From positions 248,001 to 312,000 of the forward strand of contig VWZP01006697.1 of NCBI GenBank assembly GCA_013396995.1: DNA of 64,000 bases, written 5' to 3'. The notes below the pieces were generated by a model. The model ran no database searches. It had not been told where the DNA came from and worked only from the letters and a program-made list of their open reading frames with translations. Positions 22,166 to 34,100 of the stretch are shown here, in pieces (within the stretch, counting starts at the first letter, position 1; every line of letters begins with the position of its first letter). Source of the stretch: Dicaeum eximium (taxonomy: Eukaryota; Chordata; Aves; Passeriformes; Dicaeidae). Made by a program: the position numbers and the translations under genes.

Positions 22166-24607
22166 ACACCATATGAGAAGTTTTAGCATCACTTAAACTG
22201 GATGAGTTGTGCACACACTAATACACAGGCAAAAGCTGAATTTACTCTTAAGACTTTAGGATTACAGTCAAAGTAAATGCATAATGTGGGTGTATTATTT
22301 TGCAAGCTAGGCAAGGCTGATATTAAGGCTTCTGAAAAGCTGGCTCAGGCCATTTATAAACTGGGCTGGTAAAGTTATCTGCTTCATAACAGCCAGCTTA
22401 ACAGCTACTATTTTCTTACTATGTTTTTATCATTAATGATACTTGGAACTGTAATAAGAAGTAATAAATAATCACTCATATCCAGCATTCTACAGGAAAT
22501 TGAAGACTGTGGGATTTGATCTTATTGGATTCCCTTCATGTAATTGTCTGAAAGACCCATGTTATCATTATTGGAAAAGAGGACACTGGTGAGAGATAAA
22601 ATCCATGGTGTTGATACTTACTAATGAAATAGATTTAGTGATCCACTATAGAAAAGACCTTGAGGGACATGAAAGTTGTCCCAAAGAGATGGGTGGATCA
22701 GTGACTGTCAGAGATGGCTATGAACTAAATGTTTGGTTCCTTTTTTCTGACATTATGACAGGCACAATTTGTTGCAGTGACTTTATCTTGTACTTTGGGC
22801 ACTCAGAAACAGTGAAAATAAACCTTATTGAATAGCTGGTTTTTTCTAGGAAGGAAACATTTTATTTTGAGTAGTTTGCAGTACTGCATAATCTGTGATG
22901 AAAGCAAACGTGGGTGGAAATTGTTTCACTTAGTTTAATATTTCAGTAGCTGTGTCGCTGGAGTGTGATGGTGGTTTTTTGTTTGGGTTTTTTTTTGTTT
23001 TGTTGTTGTTTTTTTCCTTAAGCCTAAAGTTGAAACATTTATCTCTGTACAAGTATGCTGAGCATATATCTTTGAATATGGTATCAATATGTCCTGACCC
23101 AGATGAAAGCTTCTTAAGTCAGTTTTTTGCTCAATCCTGTTTTTGCACATTAGCTGTGAACAGGATTATTCTTTAGTCTGTCATTCAAGCTGTTCAGAGA
23201 AAAAAAAAAAAAAAACAAAAAAGGAAAAAGAGAGGGGAGAAAACAGATTCTGAGTTTTTCTGTCTGATAAGGGACCAGCAGAATGGTGACCCAAAGTTCC
23301 CACACCACTAAAAGCTACAACTGCTTTGGATATTATTACAGAGCATAGAAAACAGCAACTAGAAAACACACTAGAAAACAGAAAAAACTTATTTTGGGTA
23401 TTTTTCCATCTTTAATGAGAATTGAAATACTCATTGGGATGTAATTGTAGCATTATATTTAAAGATATCTTCTAGAGGAGCACTAGCACAGAATTGGCTT
23501 GCCCTGTTCCTGCCTCCTGGGGCTTGTGTGAAAGGACTTTCCTGAGTCTGCTCGTGATTACCTAGGCTGCTCCATAAGGGAGAATTCAGTGCTGTTGTGT
23601 AGCAGTGGATCAATAACTCTGGAAAGCAGAGACAGACTTCCGTTTATCCCTGGGATGTATTTAGTGATGGCCCTGGCAGGCCAGATTTCCCTGTGATGTG
23701 TCAGTTTGTCTTGGTGGTCATCCTGAGATTTGCTTCCTGAAGGGTGAAGGCAGAGCTTAGTCATCTTTAATTTTGGTCTGTATGTGGGGACCAGGACCTA
23801 TGGAGAGTGAGAATTAGAGCCACTTGAAGCAATGGCTTTTGTGTTGGTGTAATAATAACTGAGTGCTCAGAACTGCTCTACATCTCAGGCTCTGAGGAAG
23901 GATGTGAAATGAACTTCTGGGGACACGCCATATCTGTTGTACCAGGATTCAACTTGCTGCATCGTCAACATAAGACAAAAGTCTGTGGCTTAGCCTCTTT
24001 CCTTTTTAGCGCTTGCAGCTCATTTCCTGTCATGCAAAGACCTTCAGACAGGCTCAAAGTCAGGGCTCCACCCAAAGGCCACCATCAGGGCACTGAAATG
24101 ACACCATTGCAGCGTGGTACAAAGCCACCCTCTCCTGCCTTGCTATGATGTTAAAGGCATTTCCACTCTGCAACCAGAGTTTGTCCGTTTCTATCCAGAT
24201 CTTTAAAGCATGTTTTTTTTAATCTATTTTTTTATCTCTTTACTTATCTATCTCCTTTTTCCACATATCCAGGCTGAGGATCAGTAGGTATTCAAACTGT
24301 ACTGCTTGGTTCCACAATTAAATGCAAATGGGTAATTCCCATTTCCTCTGTATGGCTTTGTCATTGTAGCAGTAAAGTATTTCACTGTGCCCTGTTTTGT
24401 CTTCAAATGGACAGGACTCCAGCACATAGCAGAAAGAAGTAAAGTTCTAGCCGTAAGACTGTTTATCAAGTATATTTGGCACTTATAAATTTAACTTGTG
24501 GCAAAAAGAACACTGAATTTTCTTCAGCAGACAGCAAAGTTTCCTCATCTCATTTTTCTCACTGCAGAGAGTTTGTTTTATTCCTCCTTTGTCTCCAGCA
24601 CTGATCT
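22166..24607. other. unique DNA with homopolymer tracts
   Basis: No recognised gene. It contains a T/G-rich tract at 22977-23017 and a 16-base A-run followed by purine-rich DNA (23200-23245). Frames at 22605-22835 and 23909-24148 have no motif or splice context. Confidence 0.55.
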
Positions 24608-24693
24608 CTTTCATCCTGATATGCAGGATGAAAGTATGCATCCTGATTTGTTCTGCTGAAGTAGCAGGGGATTTCAGCATCCCCTGCTGAAAT
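24608..24693. repeat. cluster of overlapping small inverted repeats
   Basis: Three short hairpins lie in 86 bases. CTTTCATCCTG (24608-24618) pairs with CAGGATGAAAG (24624-24634) around a 5-base loop. AGCAGGGGA (24663-24671) pairs with TCCCCTGCT (24680-24688). ATTTCAGCA (24671-24679) pairs with TGCTGAAAT (24685-24693). The last two share bases and cannot form together. A direct repeat of CATCCTGATxTG (24612, 24639) links the first hairpin to the rest. Confidence 0.8.
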
Positions 24694-26451
24694 GACTCTG
24701 AAATGTTGTGTGGTGGACTTCTGTTTGGATGTGCAGAAAAGGACATTGCACAAGGGGCCTCTTCCCACCAGAATACTCCACAAGGGGCTTGGTGTAATTG
24801 CAGCTCTTGCGTTTCCCTGAGAACAAAGGCTTTTAGCTTCTTCCCCAAATATTCTGTGGAAAGATAAATTTAAGGCAAATGTTCTCATCACACCAACTAA
24901 AGGAATTGTTTAGCTGTGGAAAGAGCGTTGAACAGCTTTCCTGAAGATACAGGTATCTTTCTATTGTACTCCTCTTCTGCATGATTTTGCCTTTGAATTT
25001 CTGAGTGGACTGAAGCAATTCTTTATTATTCCATCTGAGACCAGAATTTCACGGGCAGAATTAATGTCAAGCATAGGTAATTCTTGTTCTGGAAGAAGTG
25101 GTGCACTTTCTTTGTGAGAGAGAAGCAGCAATGTGTTTATCACTAAACAGAGAGATATTTAACAAGGCTTGATAGTAAATGCGACAGTGGTTAGCAAAAT
25201 TCATTCGCAAGTTACATTTGGTTATTTATTGCATAGAGGACAAGGTCAGGCAAAAGTATCAGGGAGACCCTCTGACTGAGTCATAAGGTTCAGAAAGGAC
25301 CCCCTTGCATTTTAAACTCCTTCTCAGAGCAGGGCTTATATGTACCTGGGTCCAGACTTAGTCCCAGACTTGGTCAATGTTTTGTGTCTAAATGTGCACA
25401 ATCAATCCTTTGTATTAGTTAGCTAAGATTTCCGAGTTTACCATGCTACTAATCACTGAGAATCTGTTGCCGCAAGGAATCTCTCAGCCTCAAAGAGTAA
25501 CCTTGGGAGGCATCTGTACTCAAGGGTGGATCCTTCTGTGCAGGAGAGCTCAACATGTCCTGGGCTGTCTACTGTTAGCGGAGTAACAACGTTATTGACA
25601 TATTTGCAGACTGACTACAGAAATTAGTTTCTTCCAAACTTGTCTTGAGTCAGACTTTGACCAGACATTATGGTCTGGGGAAGGAGAGTGTGTGTGTGTG
25701 TGTGTGTGTGGTGTGGCTGTTGTGTTACCTGTCTCCCTTGGATCTGCTGTGAGTCAGATGCAGTCATCACAGCCAGGCACGTTTGTTGCCATCACTGCTG
25801 GTGGTAATGGGTTGAGCAGAGTTATGGGAAATAAAGGTCAGGTCGGGCAGCGGGGTGGAGCACACAGTCACGATTCTGAATGGTTCTGATGATATATGAA
25901 ACACTAAAAAAAGATAATTCAGCTTGGTGTGTCTTAAAAATTGTGCTATCCTGCATAAAGTGACAATAACATCAGTCTCTCTTCCCCTCATTTATTTTGC
26001 ATTTGCCTTAAACGAATTCAAATTTTTAAAATCTAAAAATGTAGAACTAGAACTTGGTTATCTAAATCTTGAAAGTTTACAGACGTTTAAGTTGAAAATC
26101 CCCACCTCAAACAAAATTATGAGATGTTATATCCTCATTGGATCTTTTTCCCATGAAAACACTTGTTGAAAGATTTATAGACTATTCTAGAAATGATGTT
26201 TCCATATAACTGATTCTAGAATTCTATGTTATTCCAGTAAGAATAGAATATTCTCTATTATATCAGCAGAAAAAAAATAGTTTTGCACCAAAGGAATACG
26301 AATGACATGAATATAATACAAAATAGTTAATAAATAGTATCTTCCAGGGAGCTGAAATCCCCCACATCCTGATATTTAAATTTTCTTTTATTCATATAAC
26401 CAATTCTAATAATTCATAGGCAAAATTTCAAATCATTGAATGAGCACTTAC
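24694..26451. other. unique DNA with a TG microsatellite
   Basis: No gene recognised. It holds the (GT)n repeat at 25688-25710. An AT-rich stretch at 26160-26275 has several small palindromes (ATTCTAGAAT, AGAATATTCT). Confidence 0.55.
25688..25710. repeat. (GT)n microsatellite, about 11 units
   Basis: Perfect GT dinucleotide run with G-rich flank. Simple repeat. Confidence 0.96.
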
Positions 26452-26539
26452 TTGGAGTCTGTCAGACAAATTCCCTTCCAGCAATTTGGAAGCTTTTCGT
26501 AACAGGTCAGAAGAATCTTCTTCAGCAGCATCAGATCTA
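26452..26539 (-). CDS. probable internal exon, 88 nt, unidentified protein
   Basis: Best exon candidate in the window. On the minus strand it is preceded by a strong pyrimidine tract and AG (GTTCTTTCTACCTTTTTAG|) and followed by CAA|GTAAGTGC. Two frames are open end to end. One needs two bases from the previous exon, ends in phase 0 and contains SDAAEEDSSDLLRKASKLLE. By my hand count its GC is ~55/41/31% at codon positions 1/2/3, the pattern expected of a real AT-rich vertebrate exon. The other needs one base, leaves two and contains LLKKILLTCYEKLPNCWKG; it is the frame that joins the flanking candidates at 28170-28233 and 13979-14030. The two frames imply different neighbours. I recognise neither peptide. 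Alternative: a chance open segment. Confidence 0.5.
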
Positions 26540-26680
26540 CTAAAAAGGTAGAAAGAACTTTGTTTTGCTCTCAGCAAGAAAGTAATATGGAGAGAAATCA
26601 GACTGCAGAGGTGAGCTGGAAAGTTACGTAAAAGATCACGCACCAAGATCCTAACTCAATATAAGTAATGTGATTTGGGG

Positions 26681-26733
26681 CTGATTTTGGAAAATGCTGA
26701 GCATCTGCAGAGCTGTTGAATTTCAGCTGGCAT
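26681..26733. repeat. ancient amniote interspersed repeat fragment
   Basis: The text CTGATTTTGGAAAATGCTGA followed by GCATCTGCAGAGCTGTTGAA resembles an old repeat widespread in birds, turtles and crocodilians. In those genomes it reads roughly 'CTGATTTTCAGA…TGCTGAGCACC…CAGCTCCCATTGA'. This match is from memory of the family, not from an alignment. Confidence 0.4.
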
Positions 26734-27874
26734 TTTGCTCCTTGCTTTTAAAAACTGCAGAGAGCTTGCTAGGTCGTGCAAATAGAAAGCAAGGTAGGTA
26801 AGATCAATTTGTAAGGTCATGATTTTAGGAGTACTCACTGGTAGATGTGTGTATCCAGATCCTCTTTTTTTTTTGTCAATAACCAGTACATAAGCCTATG
26901 TTTTGCATAAGGTGACACAATGCTGGAGCATTAACTCCATAGGTGAAATGGGAATGCAAAATGGAGAAATCCTAAGTGAGACTTTCCTTAGGGTATGTCC
27001 CTGTTTCTCCAGCTAAAAGAAACCTAAACCAAACCAAAAGCAAAGAAGCAAACCTACCCCCCAAAATAGATAAATAAATAACCCAACTAAAACTCCAGAG
27101 CTCCTTCATGGTATTTATGTCACAGGCATCACGACTTAGTATTAAGTAGTGTTATGTTGACTGATATCCTTCTTTTATTAACATGTTCTTCAATATTGTA
27201 AACCACCCACTACATTTTTAAATTCTTTTTCGAAGTATATCAAATTATTTCTGCATTGGTTCAGTATGAAATGATGCAGTTATTATAGAGATAAAGGACA
27301 AACAAGCTTTAACAAAAAGGGTTTGGGAAATTGCAAAATGATAGAAAATATGTAAATTTTGAGGTAATACAGGAACCTGTCAGAACACACACAGTTTTCA
27401 TTGTTTGTATTCCTGTCATGACATTTTTTATATCTGTGCCTAAAGAAAGTATATAGCTGTTTCATAACATTCAAATACAAGGAAGGGTGAGGGATGAAAT
27501 CCAAATCTCACTCTGGAATTCCTCATTTTTCTGCATTTATTCTGGGCTTTTAACTTTATTATGAAGTCATTACAGTTTATCATGCCAGTAGGTATATAGG
27601 GAGTGTTAACCACAGACCACTGACAGAATAAACCATGCATCCACAGTAAGTATTGCACTAAAAATTCTATGAAAAATTGAGCATATGCATAAAGTGTTTC
27701 TTTCTTTAAACAGCTATTCCTGCTTCCTCAGCCTTCTATACCCAAAGGCACTTATACAGACTAGGCTGAATACATTCAAACTACTTCATAACCATGCTTA
27801 TAACCATAACCATGGAAAGAGAGAACCATATAAAGTAGTTACCAACAGCTGGTTCCAGCATGTTTGTCTCTCAG

Positions 27875-27965
27875 CTTACTTTGACAGATGAGAGTGATCA
27901 AAATAGGATTGAATTAGAGAAAGGCTCTGTCTATATAAGCAAGTAAATCTGCAGAGCAAAACCCT
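27875..27965 (+). repeat. unidentified dispersed repeat, copy 1
   Basis: Shares CTTACTTT, then 'AAAATAGGATTxAxTTAGAGA' and 'AAGGCT', and later an 'AATCT..AGAG..AAACCCT' block with 31052-31145 in the same orientation. The first ~35 bases are about 85% identical by eye. Similarity may continue weakly to ~28060. No family name can be given. Confidence 0.45.
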
Positions 27966-28169
27966 GTGGCCACCCTGTGTTTGTGGGGAAGATGGGGAAG
28001 TTCCTTCACCCCATCTCTGAAATATGTCTTCTGGCTTAATTTCATCCTAAAGGGGATACAGATCATCAGTTCTGAGACTGTCATCTAAAGTGAGGCAAAC
28101 ATAGAAGGATTGAGAGCTTGGCTTCCAAAGTACACCCTAGGCCACACACAATCAGTGGTGCAGACTTAC

Positions 28170-28233
28170 CCAGACTGCAGGATTTTGGGTCAAAAAGATC
28201 CGAAGACCAGCGTTCAAAACAGTAATCCAGTGT
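28170..28233 (-). CDS. possible internal exon, 64 nt, unidentified protein
   Basis: On the minus strand the donor is TCTGG|GTAAGTC. The acceptor (CTTATTTTTAAAATAAG|ACAC) is weak. Read from phase 0 it gives TLDYCFERWSSDLFDPKSCS and leaves one base. That base completes the first codon of one of the two open frames of 26452-26539, giving a 1.6-kb intron. A second frame is also open. A 36-nt segment at 28411-28446, ending CT|GTGAGTACC in phase 0, could precede it across a 177-bp intron. The peptide is protein-like but unrecognised. Confidence 0.3.
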
Positions 28234-28449
28234 CTTATTTTAAAAATAAGGACTCCTTAGAATGATGTTGACAAAAGTTAAGGTTGACATGAATATGACA
28301 TGGCCTTCTGGGATGGACTTGCAGGACAGATGAGTTAGGTTAAAGCAGCTGATGTGATTTGTATCTGGTAAATGTTTGATGTGGCTTTGCTGCAGTGTGT
28401 TGGTACTCACAGCACAGGTATTCCTTGGTATGGCTAAGGTCTTGTCCTT

Positions 28450-28594
28450 AGTGATTTCCCAGGAAAAGTGATTTCCCAGGAAATTGCCATCCATTTAGTA
28501 CAGTGTTATTATGGTGTCTTGAAAAATGAAATGGAAAAAATTGCCATACATTTAGTACAAAGTTACTATGGTGTCTTGCAAAATGTAATGGAAA
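28450..28594. repeat. nested tandem duplications (17 bp x2, 57 bp x2)
   Basis: AGTGATTTCCCAGGAAA is perfectly duplicated at 28450-28466 and 28467-28483. Immediately after, a 57-bp unit starting near 28481 ('ATTGCCATCCATTTAGTACA') repeats at 28538 with several substitutions. As 57 is a multiple of three, the plus-strand open frame 28468-28656 carries a 19-residue repeat (IAIHLVQxYYGVLxN…ME). The frame has no start context or splice support, so I treat this as a DNA-level duplication. Confidence 0.85.
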
Positions 28595-31051
28595 TGAACC
28601 TAAATAACTGGTCTATAAAACTACTTCTGAAACATTCAGCTTTTTACAGACACTGAAATGTTTTCTGCAGAATGATGGGAACTTCCATATTGTGGAGGGC
28701 AATTTGTATATCTGCTGTAGTGTTTTTAACATGTACTTCAGAAGAGTAGCTACTATAATAGTAAAATATATTTTATTTTCCTCTTTCTTTTTAGCTGTTG
28801 TACCTTCCTATTAAGATGTACTTATGCTTAGGCCATGATGATTTATATTTTTTCTATTGCTCTTGGAACTAGAGCCTCAGCTGTGTAACATGAGAACAAC
28901 CTATTGAAATACCTTCTGCCAAAACATACTAATTATGTTGCTTTTAAAGTCACTTTTTGCTTTGCTTGCTCTCTGGAAGAATGGAGGAATTAGAGGATAA
29001 TGGGATGATTCAGATTAAGAGGGTGCCCTGGATGTCCAACCTCCTATTATATTAGTAGTAATTTTGCAGTGTTGTTTAAAAACCAAGATGGAAGTGTGAT
29101 GCTTTTTCTTCAAAACTACCTAGCTGTATCACAGCGTTTCAGAGGAGTTCTGCGAAGTACTATCTTCTGTCTTAAGAAAACTATGCATTTCCAATGTTGG
29201 ATTTTAAGAAAATAAATCTGCTTACCTTATCTGTTTACTTTAGCAGGTGACTGTGTCATGATCTCAAAATATCTACATGGAAAAAACCATGGTTCTTTAA
29301 TCTTGGCAGAAAAGTGTGTAACAAGACCAAGTGCCCAGAAGCTGAAATCAGATAAATTTAGATTCTAAAAAGGCAAATTTTAACCATTTATTAATTTAAT
29401 CATTATAGCAACGTATTGAATGATGCTTTGAATAATATATCAAATGAAGTATTTAAATAAAAAAATAGTTGTCTTTTGAAAACTATGTACTCTAATTTGG
29501 ACGTTATGGACTGATGTGCAGATTCCTGCACTAAAAGTCAATGGTCTATGCTAGGAAATCAGTGTGGATAATCAGAAGCATCTCTTATGTGCACCAGCAT
29601 TGTGTATACTTTTATTAGTGGTTTTTTTTGTTTAAATTCCATATTGTTCCTCAACTTCAAGCTAGTTTTAAGATCCTGACAATCATTATAGAACATAATG
29701 TGAAATTGTGAGTATGATAAGCAAGGATAGATGGATCACCTGAGATATAAAACATACTTTGCTAATTGTTGTGAAATTCAGCAGAGTAGAAGAGCTCTGA
29801 GTTGTCTTGATGATCATAGCCATGCTTTCAGTGTTAGACCAGGTGGTTTCCTTGCAATTCCATCACTGAAACTGGCAATGTACACCTGGATTAGCAGCTG
29901 GAGGAGAAAACAGTTGTTTGACTCAACTAAGCCCATGAGACTGCATTGTCACATGGGCTGTGGCAGTGCAAAGGAGCTTTTTTAAGTGGTATGGACTATT
30001 GGCTCTCTTAGTTCTCCCTTTTTTGCTTTGGAAGTGGGCAATAGAGGGCTGCTGAGGAGAGAGGCTCACGGTGTGTCTTGCTTTGGAAATGGTGGGAGTA
30101 CTCAGGGCTGTTGTAAGAGGATCTCCCGGCTGGACACCGTTTATTTCAATAGGTTCTTGCGTGGGGTGATGAATGAAGACTCCTTTAACTCCAGTATCAG
30201 AAGGCTTATATGATTTATTAGAATGACTCCATTATTCAGAAGGCTTTAGGGCTAAGGTGCCCATGTTCAGAGTTACATGCTTCTTCTTTCATGTTCAGAG
30301 CAAGACTGCGGAATGCTTAGAATTCCAAGATAAGAATTATTCACCTCATTGGTTTAGAAAGAGAAACATTTCTCCTCAATGGGAGAGAGAAGCTATGTTT
30401 TTGAAAACACACACACACACACACACACACAGACACAGATTTGTTTTTACAGAAATCTGCAGAGAAGTCAGCTTTCCCATGGAAGGAAAAAAGTCCAGCA
30501 AGTTTCCATATAAGAAACTTATAAAATGGCTGTGACACAGGGCTCTGCACGGTCGCATTTTGTGAAATAAAAGCCATCTGAGTAGTGATGGTAACAACTC
30601 GCTCAGCTGTGACAAAAGAATCAAAACTCTGGTAAATTCCCTGAACCTGTAAATGACTGTGGGTCAGTTTTTATCTCTATGCCCATCCTGCACTGTAATG
30701 GTACAAGCCTTGACGTGTTCCGGTGATTCATAGAGCAGACTTTTTTCAAAGTTCATTGCATGAAGGAGTGTGTGAGTAAGAACAGAGTCTGATGGCCACA
30801 GCCAATGATGCCATGGTTACAAGTAGTAAACATAAAGACACCTTTAAAGTCATAAGCCTTCAGAAGTTTCCTAAATTGACTTATCAGAGGCTTTCTCTTG
30901 CTGATATTTCCCATATGGTGGGCTGCTGTCAAAGCAATGGGGCTGTATGGGAAAGCAGCGGATTCTTCAGCCTTGCACGGTCCCCATTTCTTATCAAAAC
31001 AGGAGAACCTGATTTCAGGTTACCTAACAAAATGAAAAAAAAAGGAAAATT
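28595..31051. other. unique DNA, possible short transposon remnants
   Basis: No gene recognised. The part 30060-30310 has short internal direct repeats (CAGAAGGCTT at ~30198 and ~30238; CATGTTCAGAG at ~30262 and ~30291) and higher CpG. It may be an old LTR fragment, but no LTR ends were found. It contains the AC microsatellite at 30407-30436. Confidence 0.45.
30407..30436. repeat. (AC)n microsatellite, about 12 units
   Basis: AC dinucleotide run ending in an ACAGACACAG variant. The open frames on both strands here simply read through the repeat. Confidence 0.96.
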
Positions 31052-31145
31052 CTTACTTTAGGTTAATAAAAATAGGATTAAGTTAGAGAAAGGCTATGTG
31101 TGCCTTCACAACCAACATGGCCTGGTAGAAATGAATCTTTAGAGT
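31052..31145 (+). repeat. unidentified dispersed repeat, copy 2
   Basis: Second copy of the unit at 27875-27965, 3.2 kb away, direct orientation. It shares CTTACTTT, AAAATAGGATT, TTAGAGAAAGGCT and a later AATCTTTAGAGTGAAACCCT block. An insertion of ~15 bases separates the blocks relative to copy 1. Confidence 0.45.
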
Positions 31146-34100
31146 GAAACCCTTCTCATTATTCTCATGTTTGCAGTGAGGTTCCTTTGTATTTTTGTTG
31201 GAATGCATTAGTTATGCTTTTGGAGTGCATCTTCTGACTTACTTTCTTCAAATGGATTTGTTTCCGTTTGGTGCCATTAAATGCTCTTTAAAACCACGTG
31301 TATATGTTTGAGAGAAATATTAAAGGAGGAAATTTGGAATTAGTCTGGTTCCCTCCTGTGCCCTAGCAGTGTGAGCTATAAGGAAAGGTAAGATGAGCCG
31401 GCCCAGCAGAAGTTATTTCACTGAAATAGATAGTATTGCCATGTATTAAATTACTGCTCCATGTGAGCCTGGATGGCAGCATCTGGCTGTGGCAGACTGT
31501 CAGGCAAGGGGTAGAGCTTTTATTTTTCTGGCAATATCTGCCAAGTGCTTGTGCTCAGTTATGATCTGGGCAGGGGTCACTCCTGTAATTCTAGGAACCG
31601 GGTTAGAAATGGGATTAGTGCAACGATTTGAAATGCCATGTGCTGCTCATGCCAGAGGAAGCCTTCAAACTAAATTTTGTGCTGTCATGACTGTTTCCTT
31701 AAGTCTGTGTTTGGAAGGTCATTTATGTAGCCTTAGACTCATGATTATGTTTAAAATTTGTTAAGTCAACATAGACTAGAGTGAGTTGTAGTGGAAGGGG
31801 CCTTAGAACTATGTTTAACTCCATTAAAGTAAAAAGTATTTTTATTTTATTTCTGTGCAGAAAAGCTATACTTCAGTGGTTTTAATGTCTCTTTAATAAA
31901 ACAAAACCAGAAGTTATGTCTTCAGAGGGACCAAAGGAAGGGAACAAATAAATGGTATTTTTCTCATGTGGCTGATAATGACTTATGCCCGTCATTGCTA
32001 TTCCCTGTTTATTTGACCTATTAATAGAGGGCAAAATTCCAAAGAAATGTTTAATTAACATTTGTAATTAGTATTACAAAAGACCCTGCTTTATAGAACA
32101 GGCAGCCCAGAGAGGAGGGTCAGGAAAAGACAAGCTCTTCACCCTGTAATTATTGCAGCTCTCTGTAGCGCTCTCATTCATCTCATTAACATCACAGTGG
32201 GATGGTGCCACTGCAGGCTACTGGCAGGTGTCTAACTGCCTTCCTCCTGGGGAGACTTCCACAAAAGAGGTCCTGATCTGCAAATAAGTTTGAAAGCTTG
32301 CCAGTGGAGTTCCTCATTCAAACTTCGAAGTCTCCTGCTTCCAAAACACCCTAAAGACTTTCAATTTCTATAAACGGTGGTGTTCTGGAGAAGTGCTTGC
32401 TTTTTAACTGTGGAAGAGAGAGGGAAGAAATTGTGGTTTGTCTAGGAAAATATACTACTTAATTAACATGTTCCATTAAAAAAAATAAAATAAGCTAGCT
32501 AGAAGGGAATTGTGGCTGGATAAACAAAAGGAAAAGCTGAGTCATCACTTGAAAAGCACTGAAATGCAATCAACCCATAAAAAAGGCATCTGTCAATTTT
32601 CTGTGTGTGAGTAAAGCTTTTCTTCTTCTGGAATGTCTTTCTTCTTCAAATTAAATTAAAGCAACAATCATATCAAATATTCTAGTTCAGAAAATGAGAG
32701 TATATATTTTAAGGAAAAAGAAATGAATTTGTTTTTACTTCTTTGTAAAACATATAAAAATTACATTATTCAGTCCTGTGACATTCAGGTTTTTCTTAAA
32801 TCCCCAGCTCCTGTACTTACACAAGACCCTTGCCCTTGAATCAAAAGTAATTAGTGAGTTTCTAGCCATAAAAGCATACAATGAATACCAAGATTACATA
32901 AAGTAAGGAAAATAAAACCCTATAAATTTTCTCTTTTATTTTAAAGATAGTACATGATTTAAAGCTAATCTCATGGATTTTGAAGATACAGTTTATTTTA
33001 TTTTACTTTTTGGGTATGGTGTAACTGAGCTTTTTTATTACAGCTGTAAGTAATGAGGCAATAAACATTTACAATATATGGCATGAATGAAGTCAGCAAG
33101 TACTCAATGTTTGAAAAAGTCCTAAATCAGGTGCACATCCCACTGATTTTACTGGAATTGCTCTTGTAACAGAGTTTGCCAGCTTTGGTGTATTGTTTAT
33201 AATGATGATTAGAGGACCATTATAAATATGCATAAGAGCTAAATTAAACCTATCTCTACTAAAGAGCTTGTATATGAAAGGATACTGAAGGTGATGTTTG
33301 GAACAGCACTGCAAGAGTCAGAAAATGTTCATTGGAATCTTGCTGGCTGGATTACCTATAGTGAATCATCAAAATCAGATGACCTGTGATTTTTAAGAGC
33401 ACATTGTTCAGTTTGGTGAAAGGAATCAATGCTGCATTTATTTATTGCTGACAGAGCAGAAATTGCTGCATTTTTAAGAGCTCTAATCATGGCCAAGTAG
33501 ACTTTGAAAAAGTTTGCTCAAATATTTAATGAAAAGGTTGTCTCTGCCTTGAAGCAGCTAGGACAAGAGGTGGTTGACAGAGATGGAAAACCAGGAAAGA
33601 ATGAGTGAGCATAGGCTTGCAAAAAACCTAAAAGAAATACTTGTACCTGAGCCAGTGTTATGCTTTTGAAGCATTTTTAAGATATCTATGAAATAAAATA
33701 TTGGGATACTTTTGCAGATATTTTTTGATACTTGTTTTCAAAGTAAAATAGTGAGATGATGAAAATTCACATCCTGGTTTGATTGAAGGCACTTGTCAAG
33801 TTTCTGGCAGTGAATAAGAGATGTGAAAGATAACTAGCAGAGTAGAGACTGTCATATTCTAGTGCATATTTAAGAAGACAAAATTTTGTACTTAGGCTAG
33901 AAATATGAACTTTTAAAAGCTGCTTGATTAAGTCCAAAGATTTGCTATTCAGAGTCTGGATTTCCATGTCTTTAAGAAGAGGAGCACGAGCTCAGGAGCA
34001 AACATTGTAAAAATAGGTGTATCCATGAAATTCTGCCCCAGACTGCAAATAATTAAAAGGCTTGATTTACCAGTGAGACACACACTGAGCATACAGCTCC

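Noticed and set aside
23200..23245. A-run as the tail of a processed pseudogene
   Set aside because: No coding-like sequence precedes it on either strand.
26160..26275. Heat-shock-element-like TTCnnGAA units
   Set aside because: The pentamers are not at the alternating 5-bp spacing required for an HSE; the region is just AT-rich with small palindromes.
30060..30310. Possible solo LTR
   Set aside because: No TG…CA ends, target-site duplication or retroviral features could be defined.
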